From: Clostridia bacterium
GTDB lineage: Bacteria; Bacillota; Clostridia; Christensenellales; CAG-917
Reading direction: 5' to 3'
DNA length: 5,934 bases
NCBI GenBank assembly: GCA_017507205.1
Contig: JAFWBH010000189.1
Location: forward strand, 1 to 5,934
The position numbers and the translations under genes were made by a program. Of this stretch, positions 1-5,468 are shown piece by piece; position 1 is the first letter of the stretch; every line of letters begins with the position of its first letter. Under the pieces are notes generated by a model. It worked only from the letters and a program-made list of their open reading frames with translations. It made no database searches and was not told where the DNA came from.

Positions 1-938
1 CTCGCAGGCATTTCAGCTCTACTACGTCTATAAACAATTGTCACATCAGCGCCCAAACGGCGAGCTGTGCGTGCAGAATCCATGGCAACATTCCCAGCGC
101 CAACCACTACAACAGACTTTCCACGGAGTATTGGGGTGTCAGAATTATCCATGTAAGCCTTCATCAAATTTACTCTGGTAAGATATTCGTTGGCAGAGTA
201 AACTCCATTGAGATTTTCTCCCTTTATGCCCATAAACATAGGCAGTCCTGCTCCAGAGCCAATGAAAACAGCATCATATTCATCAAGCAATTCTTCAATG
301 AATATTGTCTTGCCTATGACAACATTTGTTTCTATTTTTACACCTAAATCGGTGAGCTTTTCAATTTCTTTTTCAACAAGCACCTTTGGGAGTCTAAATT
401 CAGGAATGCCATAAACCAAAACACCACCAAGAGTGTGCAATGCCTCAAACATTGTCACCTCAACACCAGCTTTTGCGAGATCTATTGCACATGTAAGACC
501 AGCAGGACCACTGCCTACAATTGCCACTTTTGACTGGTTGGATTGCTGTTTTTGTGGCTTTATGCCCTTTTCTAAGGCATAGTCGGCAACATATCTTTCA
601 AGGGCGCCAATTGAAACAGCACCACCAAGCTTTTCACGTCTGACGCAGAGCTTTTCACATTGATTTTCCTGTGGACAAACTCTGCCACAAATAGCAGGCA
701 GATTATTGTCAAGGGATATGACGCCATATGCGCCCTCAATATCTCCTTCCTTGATTTTGTTGATAAATCTTGGAATTTGCACTCCAACGGGACATCCATT
801 CATACAAGGTGCATTTTTACAGCCAAGACATCTTGATGACTCCTCTATTGCCATTTGAGGTGTATAGCCAAGTGCAACTTCTTTGAAGTTGCAAATTCTC
901 TCATTTGGTGCTTGATTGGGCATCACAATTCTTTCCAT
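1..938 (-). CDS. nfnB: NADPH-binding large subunit of electron-bifurcating transhydrogenase NfnAB (GltA-like), 3' end beyond window
   Basis: The frame is open from the ATG at 938 to the left edge, giving 312 codons; the family is usually about 460 residues, so roughly the last third is missing. Eight cysteines typical of two N-terminal [4Fe-4S] clusters are at 37, 40, 45, 49 and 84, 88, 94, 98, with CGRVCPQE between. A Rossmann FAD motif GSGPAGL lies at 142-148, followed by GGVLVYGIPEFRLPK at 171-185, and a second dinucleotide motif VVGAGNVAMDSARTARRLG starts near 278, expected to bind NADP(H). These are hallmarks of the glutamate synthase small-subunit family. Its start is one base after the nfnA stop, and AGAGGA (943-948) inside the nfnA end is the ribosome site. 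No glutamate synthase large subunit is visible, and the direct nfnA partner makes the soluble transhydrogenase the better call than GltA. Sulfide dehydrogenase SudA is a close alternative name. Confidence 0.9.
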   Translation of the reverse strand, partial: MERIVMPNQAPNERICNFKEVALGYTPQMAIEESSRCLGCKNAPCMNGCPVGVQIPRFINKIKEGDIEGAYGVISLDNNLPAICGRVCPQENQCEKLCVRREKLGGAVSIGALERYVADYALEKGIKPQKQQSNQSKVAIVGSGPAGLTCAIDLAKAGVEVTMFEALHTLGGVLVYGIPEFRLPKVLVEKEIEKLTDLGVKIETNVVIGKTIFIEELLDEYDAVFIGSGAGLPMFMGIKGENLNGVYSANEYLTRVNLMKAYMDNSDTPILRGKSVVVVGAGNVAMDSARTARRLGADVTIVYRRSRAEMPA

Positions 939-939
939 A

Positions 940-1767
940 CTATCCTCTAATGTTGCATTTATGCTTCTCTTCAATGTGTTTATAAGTGGTTGAACGTTGT
1001 ATGGCTTCGTCAAAATCTACCTTGCTTCCGTCAAATTCCGGACCATCTATACAGGCATACTTGATGGTGCCATCTACTGTCAAACGACAGCAACCACACA
1101 TACCTGTGCCATCAACCATAAGCGAATTCATGCTTACAATTGATTTTACACCATATTTTTCTGCTATTTTAGCAACAAATTTCATCATGCCAAGAGGACC
1201 AACAGAAAAAATCACATCAAATTGCCTTCCATTTTCAAAAAGCTCAGCAATTTTGTCAGTGACAAACCCTTTGTCACCAAGGCTTCCATCGTCAGTGACA
1301 ATATGAGTTGATGCAAATGATTGAAATTCATCAAGCTTGAAAAACAAATCCTTGTTTCTTGCACCTAAAATAATTTCAAAGCTTTTGCCCTCTTTTTTAA
1401 GCTGTTTCCCTTGAGGGTAGATGACTGCAGAGCCAATGCCTCCACCAACAAGAAGGATATTTTTATACTCTGAAAGGTCGGTGGGATTGCCAAGAGGTCC
1501 AACAAAATCTTGAAGACACTCGCCCTCTTTCATTGATGCAAGCTTCATTGTTGTAAGTCCAACCTCTTGCACCATAATGGACACTGTCCCAGCTTCTCTT
1601 GAATAATCACAAATGGTGAAAGGGACTCTCTCTCCAGCTTCATCAGTGCGCAAAATGACAAACTGCCCAGCACGACAATGCTTGGCAACAAGAGGTGCAT
1701 AAATCACGTATTCATTGACGCGATCGCACAAATTTCGTTTTAAGACTATTTCATATCGTTTTGCCAT
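940..1767 (-). CDS. nfnA: NADH-binding small subunit of electron-bifurcating transhydrogenase NfnAB (ferredoxin-NADP reductase-like)
   Basis: This 275-residue protein has the layout of NfnA/SudB in the ferredoxin-NADP reductase superfamily. The FAD-binding RVPFT is at 47-51, the NAD-binding loop VGGGIGSA at 107-114, and a C-terminal [2Fe-2S] site DGTGMCGCCR begins at 219, with a further cysteine at 239. In characterised family members that cluster uses one aspartate and three cysteines; here the candidates are Asp219, Cys224, Cys227 and Cys239. Cys226 is an extra cysteine inside the motif. With NfnB the complex is expected to oxidise NADH and reduced ferredoxin together to reduce two NADP+ (or the reverse) in the cytoplasm, by flavin-based bifurcation. 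The length is normal and the frame is intact. It starts 39 bases after nth with only a weak AGAG upstream, and is followed by nfnB after one base. SudB or a PyrK-like electron transfer subunit are alternatives, but the GltA-like partner argues for NfnA. Confidence 0.9.
   Translation of the reverse strand: MAKRYEIVLKRNLCDRVNEYVIYAPLVAKHCRAGQFVILRTDEAGERVPFTICDYSREAGTVSIMVQEVGLTTMKLASMKEGECLQDFVGPLGNPTDLSEYKNILLVGGGIGSAVIYPQGKQLKKEGKSFEIILGARNKDLFFKLDEFQSFASTHIVTDDGSLGDKGFVTDKIAELFENGRQFDVIFSVGPLGMMKFVAKIAEKYGVKSIVSMNSLMVDGTGMCGCCRLTVDGTIKYACIDGPEFDGSKVDFDEAIQRSTTYKHIEEKHKCNIRG
943..948 (-). promoter_or_regulatory. Ribosome-binding site of nfnB inside the end of nfnA
   Basis: AGAGGA on the minus strand lies four bases before the nfnB ATG and overlaps the last nfnA codons. 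This placement supports the chosen nfnB start and tight translational coupling of the two subunits. Confidence 0.6.
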
Positions 1768-1806
1768 AATTTGCTCTATTTTTGTTGAATTTTTAGAAAA
1801 GTATTC

Positions 1807-2436
1807 TCACTTTTTGCAGTTTTTATAATACTTGCAGTGGCTTTTCAATGGGCAATCATCACAATTTGGCTTTTGTGCCTTGCACATATATCTGCCGTGA
1901 AAGATGAGATAATGATGAAGCCTTGACCAAAGCTCCTCATCAAAGCCTGCCATCAATTGCTCCTCTACCTTTTCAGGAGTGCCTGCATCTGCTATGCCAA
2001 TTCTGTTGGAAACTCTAAACACATGGGTGTCAACTGCAATTGCGTTTTTGCCAAATGCAACAGCACTGACAACATTGGCAGTTTTTCTTCCTACACCACG
2101 AAGCTTCATAAGCTCTTCTCTCGTGTCTGGAAGGACTCCACCCATTGCCAAAACCGACTCAGACATTTCCTTCAATGCCTTTGCCTTGTTGTGATAAAAG
2201 CCACAGGACTTGATATGCTCTTCAAGCTCTTCGATGGGCATTGCCACAAAGGCTTCTGGGGTTGATGCAATTTTGAAAAGCCTCTCTGTGACCATATTGA
2301 CACGCTTGTCAGTGCATTGTGCAGACAAAATTACTGCCACAATAAGCTCAAAGGGCGTTGAAAAATTAAGCTCACATTGAGCATTTTCATGTAAGTCTGC
2401 CAATATATTGTAAATTTCTCTATTGTTTTTTGTCAT
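1807..2436 (-). CDS. nth: Endonuclease III, DNA glycosylase/AP lyase
   Basis: This 209-residue protein is a complete bacterial endonuclease III, which removes oxidised pyrimidines and cleaves the resulting abasic site in base-excision repair. The helix-hairpin-helix LRGVGRKTA is at 112-120, with the catalytic lysine at 118. VDTHVFR at 135-141 carries the catalytic aspartate at 136; both match the family's Lys120/Asp138 in Escherichia coli. The C-terminal [4Fe-4S] loop has cysteines at 185, 192, 195 and 201 in the exact C-x6-C-x2-C-x5-C spacing. ILSAQCTDKRVN at 36-47 is the usual N-terminal signature. Length is normal. No Shine-Dalgarno sequence precedes the ATG; instead a strong promoter ends eight bases upstream, so the transcript may be leaderless. 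nfnA and nfnB follow on the same strand and are probably co-transcribed. Confidence 0.97.
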   Translation of the reverse strand: MTKNNREIYNILADLHENAQCELNFSTPFELIVAVILSAQCTDKRVNMVTERLFKIASTPEAFVAMPIEELEEHIKSCGFYHNKAKALKEMSESVLAMGGVLPDTREELMKLRGVGRKTANVVSAVAFGKNAIAVDTHVFRVSNRIGIADAGTPEKVEEQLMAGFDEELWSRLHHYLIFHGRYMCKAQKPNCDDCPLKSHCKYYKNCKK

Positions 2437-2437
2437 A

Positions 2438-2473
2438 CATACAAATCATAACACTTTGACTTGTATTTTTCAA
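2438..2473 (-). promoter_or_regulatory. Strong sigma-A-type promoter of nth (and probably nfnAB)
   Basis: Reading the minus strand, a -35 box TTGAAA (2468-2473) is followed by exactly 17 bases and the -10 box TATGAT (2445-2450), preceded by TGT, an extended -10 element. Each box differs from consensus at one position. Normal spacing puts the transcription start near 2438, two bases from the nth ATG at 2436, with purines at 2440, 2438 and 2436 as candidate start bases. Confidence 0.75.
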
Positions 2474-2480
2474 GTGCAAA

Positions 2481-2507
2481 TAAGGAACTCCACGCCCAAG
2501 TTCCTTA
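2481..2507 (-). terminator. Hairpin terminator after the DUF3343 gene
   Basis: A perfect 9-bp inverted repeat (TAAGGAACT / AGTTCCTTA) with a 9-base loop begins at the DUF3343 stop codon. On the minus strand it is followed only by TTT then GCA, so the U-tract is poor. It sits just before the nth promoter and would insulate the two units; efficiency is uncertain. Confidence 0.5.
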
Positions 2508-2753
2508 AAATTTTACACTTTTTCCGTCTTTGCCCACATAAAATCTGCCTACGACAGAGTTATAATGCCCTCTTTCAAGGATTTGCATGGCAAGAGGAAG
2601 GTTTCGGACTAGACACTTGACCGACAAGCCACATCCAGCTGACGCCGATGAGGGCGTGTTGATGATTGTGGCAGATATTCTATATGTCGCAAGCTGTTCA
2701 TAGTAGCGTGCCGCTTCTGATCGGGAACGAAAAACAACAAAAAATTCTCTCAT
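2505..2753 (-). CDS. DUF3343 family protein, putative sulfur/selenium carrier
   Basis: This 82-residue protein opens with MREFFVVFRSRSEAARYYEQL and has a central GCGLSVKC segment at 40-47 with Cys41 in the conserved Cys-Gly position, which I recognise as the DUF3343 (putative Se/S carrier-like) pattern. The family is small (about 70-90 residues) and no member's biochemistry is firmly established to my knowledge. The predicted fold is a small alpha/beta domain, without signal peptide or membrane segment. The start has a good ribosome site, AGGGG at 2760-2764, six bases upstream. It is transcribed divergently from a cysteine desulfurase-like gene, a neighbourhood that fits a persulfide or selenide relay, with the desulfurase as donor and Cys41 as acceptor; that role is inference. 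A hairpin starts at its stop codon, so it is probably monocistronic. Confidence 0.75.
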   Translation of the reverse strand: MREFFVVFRSRSEAARYYEQLATYRISATIINTPSSASAGCGLSVKCLVRNLPLAMQILERGHYNSVVGRFYVGKDGKSVKF

Positions 2754-2759
2754 AACTCA

Positions 2760-2764
2760 CCCCT
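2760..2764 (-). promoter_or_regulatory. Ribosome-binding site of the DUF3343 gene
   Basis: AGGGG followed by TGAGTT and the ATG at 2753; the six-base spacing fixes this start. Confidence 0.6.
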
Positions 2765-2782
2765 AATATATGTATCCGTTCC

Positions 2783-2819
2783 CTGTTTTACTATATTATT
2801 CAGTAAAGAATAGTGTGCA
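2783..2819 (-). promoter_or_regulatory. Candidate promoter of the DUF3343 gene
   Basis: On the minus strand, TGCACA (2814-2819) lies 18 bases before TATAGT (2790-2795), a 9 of 12 match to the sigma-A consensus. Transcription would start near 2783, leaving a leader of about 30 bases that contains the ribosome site. The -10 box sits inside the interrupted dyad at 2787-2807. A clear plus-strand promoter for the divergent desulfurase gene was not found; TATTAT at 2794-2799 has no good -35. Confidence 0.4.
2787..2807 (+). promoter_or_regulatory. Interrupted dyad in the divergent intergenic region, candidate operator
   Basis: TTTACT (2787-2792) and AGTAAA (2802-2807) form perfect 6-bp arms around a partly symmetric AT-rich centre; 16 of the 21 positions are symmetric about 2797. 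It overlaps the proposed DUF3343 -10 box and lies between the two divergent genes, where a shared regulator would bind. A dimeric repressor site is inference. Confidence 0.35.
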
Positions 2820-2830
2820 AACAGTTCTCG

Positions 2831-2841
2831 TTTTTTTTTTT
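2831..2841 (+). repeat. Eleven-T homopolymer in the leader of the desulfurase gene
   Basis: An uninterrupted run of 11 T lies 14 bases upstream of the first possible ATG (2856). It is the longest homopolymer in the window and lies outside any gene. Runs of this length are prone to slippage. Confidence 0.9.
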
Positions 2842-2855
2842 AAGCAACAAGGTGT

Positions 2856-3986
2856 ATGGACAGCATATATTACACTATGATATACCTTGACAACGCTGCA
2901 ACCTCACGCTTTAAACCAAAGTGCGTCATAGATGCATTGCTTTCTGATGTCAAAAATTCTGCAAACAGTGGCCGGAGTGGTCATAAAGCATCCTTGTCAA
3001 CAACCTTGGCTGTGGAAAATGCAAGAAATTACTTCAAAGAAGCATTTGAGGTTGACAATGTTGTTTTTACAAAAAACTGCACAGAGGCACTAAATCTTGC
3101 AATTTTTGGCTTTGTCAAAAACGGAATGACAGTTGTCACCACAGAAAATGAGCACAACAGCGTCTTACGTCCATTATACCGGCTAAAAAGCCGTGGGATT
3201 GTAAACTTGGTCATTCTGCCAGTCATCAATGCTCAAACGCCTTTTGAGGAGCTTATAGCTTATGGCAAGGAAGCCAATTTGATTGTTGTAAGCAACGCTT
3301 CAAATGTTCTTGGCTCTATGGTTGATGTGTTGGCGCTTAAAGATGCATTGAAGGGCTATCCTGTCAAAATCCTTGTAGATGGTGCACAGGGAGTGCCATA
3401 TGCTGACATCAATGGCAGGTGCGCAGATATGATTGCATTGCCAGCTCATAAGGGTCTACACGGTATTCAAGGTGTAGGCGCACTTCTTTTCAACTATGAT
3501 ATTAAGCTTAAACCTTTGGTTTATGGTGGCACAGGAACTGAATCATTTAATCTGCTTCAGCCAGACACAATTCCAGACGGTCTTGAATCTGGAACACTAT
3601 TTTCAGGGGGCATTCGAGCCTTTCAAGAGGGTGCAAAATGGACTTATGACAACATCAAGGAAATCAGATATCACGTAAAAAGGCTTGCAACCGAATGTGC
3701 TTACGGCTTGAAAAATTTGGGAATTGTGCCTTTAAACAATGAATATGCTTCTGGCATTGTCACTTTTAATGTTGGCGACATTGACTCACAGCTTGTTGCA
3801 GGTTATCTTGACCAAAGAAACATTGCAGTGCGAGGTGGAATACACTGCGCACCACTTATTCATAAGCGCTTGAATACTGACATACAGGGTGCAGTGCGAG
3901 TGAGCTTTGGCGTTGACAACAATGAAAAGGATATGCTGGCGTTATTAAGCTCGGTTGAGAGATTTATCGCAAGGCTAGAAAAATAA
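2856..3986 (+). CDS. Cysteine desulfurase family protein (class V aminotransferase fold, EF2568-like)
   Basis: A PLP-dependent class V aminotransferase-fold enzyme of 376 residues. LDNAATS is at 11-17, GRSGHKAS at 39-46, a His100 in the NEHNSVLRPL segment would stack on PLP, VDGAQ at 174-178 carries the PLP-binding Asp175, and PAHKGLHGIQG at 197-207 holds the PLP lysine, Lys199. The catalytic persulfide cysteine is Cys331 in GGIHCAPLIHK, and GAVRVSFG at 345-352 ends the core. This matches the cysteine desulfurase subfamily that includes EF2568, which is known from selenium-dependent molybdenum hydroxylase regions, rather than housekeeping IscS. It should release sulfur (or selenium) from cysteine (or selenocysteine). 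Homologues usually begin MIYLDNAAT, which is Met8 here (2877); the earlier ATG at 2856 has AAGG (2849-2852) only three bases away, so the true start is either. The divergent DUF3343 protein is a plausible sulfur/selenium acceptor. Confidence 0.87.
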   Translation: MDSIYYTMIYLDNAATSRFKPKCVIDALLSDVKNSANSGRSGHKASLSTTLAVENARNYFKEAFEVDNVVFTKNCTEALNLAIFGFVKNGMTVVTTENEHNSVLRPLYRLKSRGIVNLVILPVINAQTPFEELIAYGKEANLIVVSNASNVLGSMVDVLALKDALKGYPVKILVDGAQGVPYADINGRCADMIALPAHKGLHGIQGVGALLFNYDIKLKPLVYGGTGTESFNLLQPDTIPDGLESGTLFSGGIRAFQEGAKWTYDNIKEIRYHVKRLATECAYGLKNLGIVPLNNEYASGIVTFNVGDIDSQLVAGYLDQRNIAVRGGIHCAPLIHKRLNTDIQGAVRVSFGVDNNEKDMLALLSSVERFIARLEK

Positions 3987-4010
3987 AATTGCACATAAGT
4001 GCAATTTTAT
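3983..4010 (+). terminator. Bidirectional terminator between convergent genes
   Basis: A perfect 12-bp inverted repeat (ATAAAATTGCAC / GTGCAATTTTAT) with a 4-base loop ATAA lies between two convergent stop codons and includes the desulfurase TAA. On the plus strand the stem ends in TTTTAT and AT-rich sequence; on the minus strand it is followed by TTTTTCTAG. It should therefore stop transcription from both sides, better for the protease unit. Confidence 0.8.
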
Positions 4011-4012
4011 AA

Positions 4013-5080
4013 TTAAATCCTCAAAATCCTCATGCCTTGCTTTTCTTTTGCCATAGACAATATCAGCCTTTTGGCTTGATAAGGGTTGAGATTTTTATAT
4101 TTCTCGTGGAGCAAACAACACACACCTGCAACATAAGGTGCCGATACTGAGGTGCCACTCATAAAGGAATATGTGCCAAATGCGTCAATTCCACGCACAT
4201 TTACCCCTTTTGCGTAAACATCTGGGCGAAAAACTCCATGATAGACTCCATAAGATGAAAATTTGGCCGGCTCATCAAAATCATCAACTGCACCAACTGC
4301 AATGACCTCATTGCTTATTGCAGGGGATTTAAGATTGCCCTTGCCATTGTTGCCCACTGCACAAACAACAGTCAAGCCTTTCCTTGCAAGAGCTTCAGCG
4401 CCCATTTTTAATGGGTCGGCCGTGTCAGTCGGCTCTGCTCCAAAGCTCATACATACAACCTTGATGCCATAATGCATATGATTGTCAAAAATCCACTGCA
4501 TAGCATCCAAAATGTGAAAGGTGCTGCTATCACCACTGGCAGATATCGCCTTTAATGATACAACCTTTGCCTCAGGTGCCACACCAACAACCTCTTTGCC
4601 CGAGCAGAGTCCGTTGCCTACAGCAACCCCAGTGACAAAGGTTCCGTGACCATTGTCATCATAAGGATACTCCTCTCCGTTGAGCATATCTTGAAAATGA
4701 CAGATCCGATTTTTTGGCACACATATGTCTGCGTGAAGATTCAAACCCGTGTCAATCACTGCAAGACAAGTGCCCTCACCGGTTAAGCCTTCAAGACTAA
4801 CATCAGGCAATTTGCCGAAATATATAGCATTAGATATACTGTTTTCAAGGGCTGATACGTGCATTTCTGCTGACACAAATTCAATATTGTGCCATTTCGA
4901 CAGCCTAACAACATCATATTGGTCACACTCAACGCCAATCGAGCTTATAAAGGGATAATACTTTACAACCCTGAAATTTCGTTCAAGTGCCTTCAGCTCA
5001 TAAAAGGAGTGCACCTTGACAATGGCATTTGCCCTGTCCTGCACAGACAATACGTTTACAAGATGTCCATCTATTTTCAT
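4013..5080 (-). CDS. Subtilisin-family (S8) serine protease without signal peptide
   Basis: A 355-residue subtilase with a complete catalytic triad: Asp110 in AVIDTG, His145 in DNGHGT and Ser311 in SGTSVSAPYVAG, with the oxyanion asparagine at 244 in AVGNNG. Residues about 18-75 (IVKVHSFYEL through VEFVS-like spacing) resemble an I9-type inhibitory prodomain that would be removed on maturation. No signal peptide or membrane segment is present, and the N-terminus MKIDGHLVNVLSVQDR is polar, so the protein is probably cytoplasmic or exported by another route. The start overlaps the preceding stop codon as ATGA, and no separate strong ribosome site is seen, so translation is probably coupled to the 114-residue gene upstream. 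Clostridial spore Csp proteases are also subtilases but are considerably longer, with an inserted jellyroll domain absent here. Substrate unknown; the co-transcribed low-complexity protein is a natural candidate substrate or partner (inference). Confidence 0.93.
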   Translation of the reverse strand: MKIDGHLVNVLSVQDRANAIVKVHSFYELKALERNFRVVKYYPFISSIGVECDQYDVVRLSKWHNIEFVSAEMHVSALENSISNAIYFGKLPDVSLEGLTGEGTCLAVIDTGLNLHADICVPKNRICHFQDMLNGEEYPYDDNGHGTFVTGVAVGNGLCSGKEVVGVAPEAKVVSLKAISASGDSSTFHILDAMQWIFDNHMHYGIKVVCMSFGAEPTDTADPLKMGAEALARKGLTVVCAVGNNGKGNLKSPAISNEVIAVGAVDDFDEPAKFSSYGVYHGVFRPDVYAKGVNVRGIDAFGTYSFMSGTSVSAPYVAGVCCLLHEKYKNLNPYQAKRLILSMAKEKQGMRILRI

Positions 5081-5421
5081 TGCTTCAACATATCTATGAG
5101 GGTGCGCAGACGTGCAAGCTGATCTGAGTTCATAAACATTCCGGCAGTTTGATATACTCTTTCAAGGTCTTGAATATTAAATGCGCCTTGTTGCTTCATA
5201 CTGCTTGCAGTTTTTGTAAGCTCACGGAGTCTATCCTCTTCGCTCATGCTTCCAAGCCTTGCAATATGCTCCATTGCATTGAAGCTTTGATGCTGATTGC
5301 TTGAATATTGACCACCTTGATTTTGATTGTTTGAAGTATTATTGTTTGAATATATATTGTTAGATTGCCTGTTTTGGTCGGCTTGCTCGTTTACATTTAA
5401 ATTTCTTTCCCAAAAATTCAT
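5077..5421 (-). CDS. Unknown Asn/Gln/Ser-rich small protein, coupled to the subtilase
   Basis: I do not recognise this 114-residue protein. Residues 11-48 are low complexity, dominated by Asn, Gln and Ser with a pentapeptide period (SNN repeated); residues 49-114 look like an ordered, mostly helical charged domain, MEHIARLGSMSEEDRLRELTKTA at its start and ending LRTLIDMLKQ. There are no cysteines, no signal peptide and no membrane segment. The start at 5421 is preferred over the upstream in-frame ATG at 5454 because AAGGAG (5427-5432) lies five bases before it, and because the earlier start would precede the predicted transcription start. Its stop overlaps the protease ATG by four bases, so the two are made together; it may be a substrate, inhibitor or localisation partner. 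A divergent gene of similar composition starts 55 bases away. Confidence 0.85.
   Translation of the reverse strand: MNFWERNLNVNEQADQNRQSNNIYSNNNTSNNQNQGGQYSSNQHQSFNAMEHIARLGSMSEEDRLRELTKTASSMKQQGAFNIQDLERVYQTAGMFMNSDQLARLRTLIDMLKQ
5326..5370 (-). repeat. Three degenerate 15-bp tandem units coding for a pentapeptide xxSNN
   Basis: On the plus strand the units 5326-5340, 5341-5355 and 5356-5370 each begin ATTGTT; the first two share ATTGTTTGAA. They encode RQSNN, IYSNN and NTSNN (residues 18-32). A weaker continuation of the period reaches residue 42 (QNQGG, QYSSN). The unit is a multiple of three, so copy-number change would keep the frame. Confidence 0.7.
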
Positions 5422-5426
5422 ACATT

Positions 5427-5432
5427 CTCCTT
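5427..5432 (-). promoter_or_regulatory. Ribosome-binding site of the 114-residue gene
   Basis: AAGGAG on the minus strand, five bases before the ATG at 5421. It is the best ribosome site in the window and decides this start. Confidence 0.8.
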
Positions 5433-5466
5433 CACATTCATTGTATGCTGGCATATATTAAGTGTG
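5431..5466 (+). promoter_or_regulatory. Promoter of the rightward low-complexity gene
   Basis: TTCACA (5431-5436) and TATATT (5454-5459), spaced by 17 bases, each match the sigma-A consensus at five of six positions. The start would be near 5466, giving a leader of about 11 bases that still contains AGG before the ATG at 5477. Confidence 0.6.
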
Positions 5467-5468
5467 CA
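5433..5468 (-). promoter_or_regulatory. Promoter of the 114-residue gene and subtilase
   Basis: On the minus strand TGCACA (5463-5468) and TACAAT (5440-5445) are spaced by 17 bases, 9 of 12 matches to consensus. The predicted start at about 5433 gives a 12-base leader beginning exactly at the GAAGGAG ribosome site. It overlaps the divergent promoter almost completely. Confidence 0.5.
5444..5455 (+). promoter_or_regulatory. Small dyad at the centre of the divergent promoters
   Basis: TATGC (5444-5448), TG, GCATA (5451-5455). Its centre at 5449.5 is exactly midway between the two predicted -10 boxes, and its arm ends touch both. It may be an operator or only a by-product of back-to-back -10 sequences. 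Confidence 0.35.

Noticed and set aside
208..414. Plus-strand open frame of 68 codons
   Set aside because: It lies antisense within nfnB, whose frame carries clear FAD-binding and iron-sulfur motifs; composition is shadow-like.
572..799. Minus-strand open frame of 75 codons
   Set aside because: Overlaps nfnB in another frame, across the cluster-binding cysteine region; no recognisable family.
1..938. Glutamate synthase small subunit GltD
   Set aside because: Sequence family is the same, but the adjacent nfnA and absence of a large subunit favour the transhydrogenase; the right end of the gene's downstream context is outside the window.
986..1306. Plus-strand open frame of 106 codons
   Set aside because: Antisense shadow of nfnA, no ribosome site or domain.
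1768..1806. Possible terminator or promoter between nth and nfnA
   Set aside because: Only a 4-bp GAAT/ATTC arm and A/T runs are present, and no spaced -35/-10 pair; read as a simple operon gap.
1957..2265. Two overlapping plus-strand open frames across nth
   Set aside because: Antisense to a gene with all catalytic and cluster residues intact.
2460..2474. CTTG...CAAG dyad over the nth -35 box
   Set aside because: Arms are only four bases with no symmetric centre, expected by chance in AT-rich DNA.
4013..5080. Spore germination Csp protease
   Set aside because: Catalytic triad fits the superfamily, but the protein is much shorter, lacks room for the jellyroll insertion, and no spore gene is nearby.
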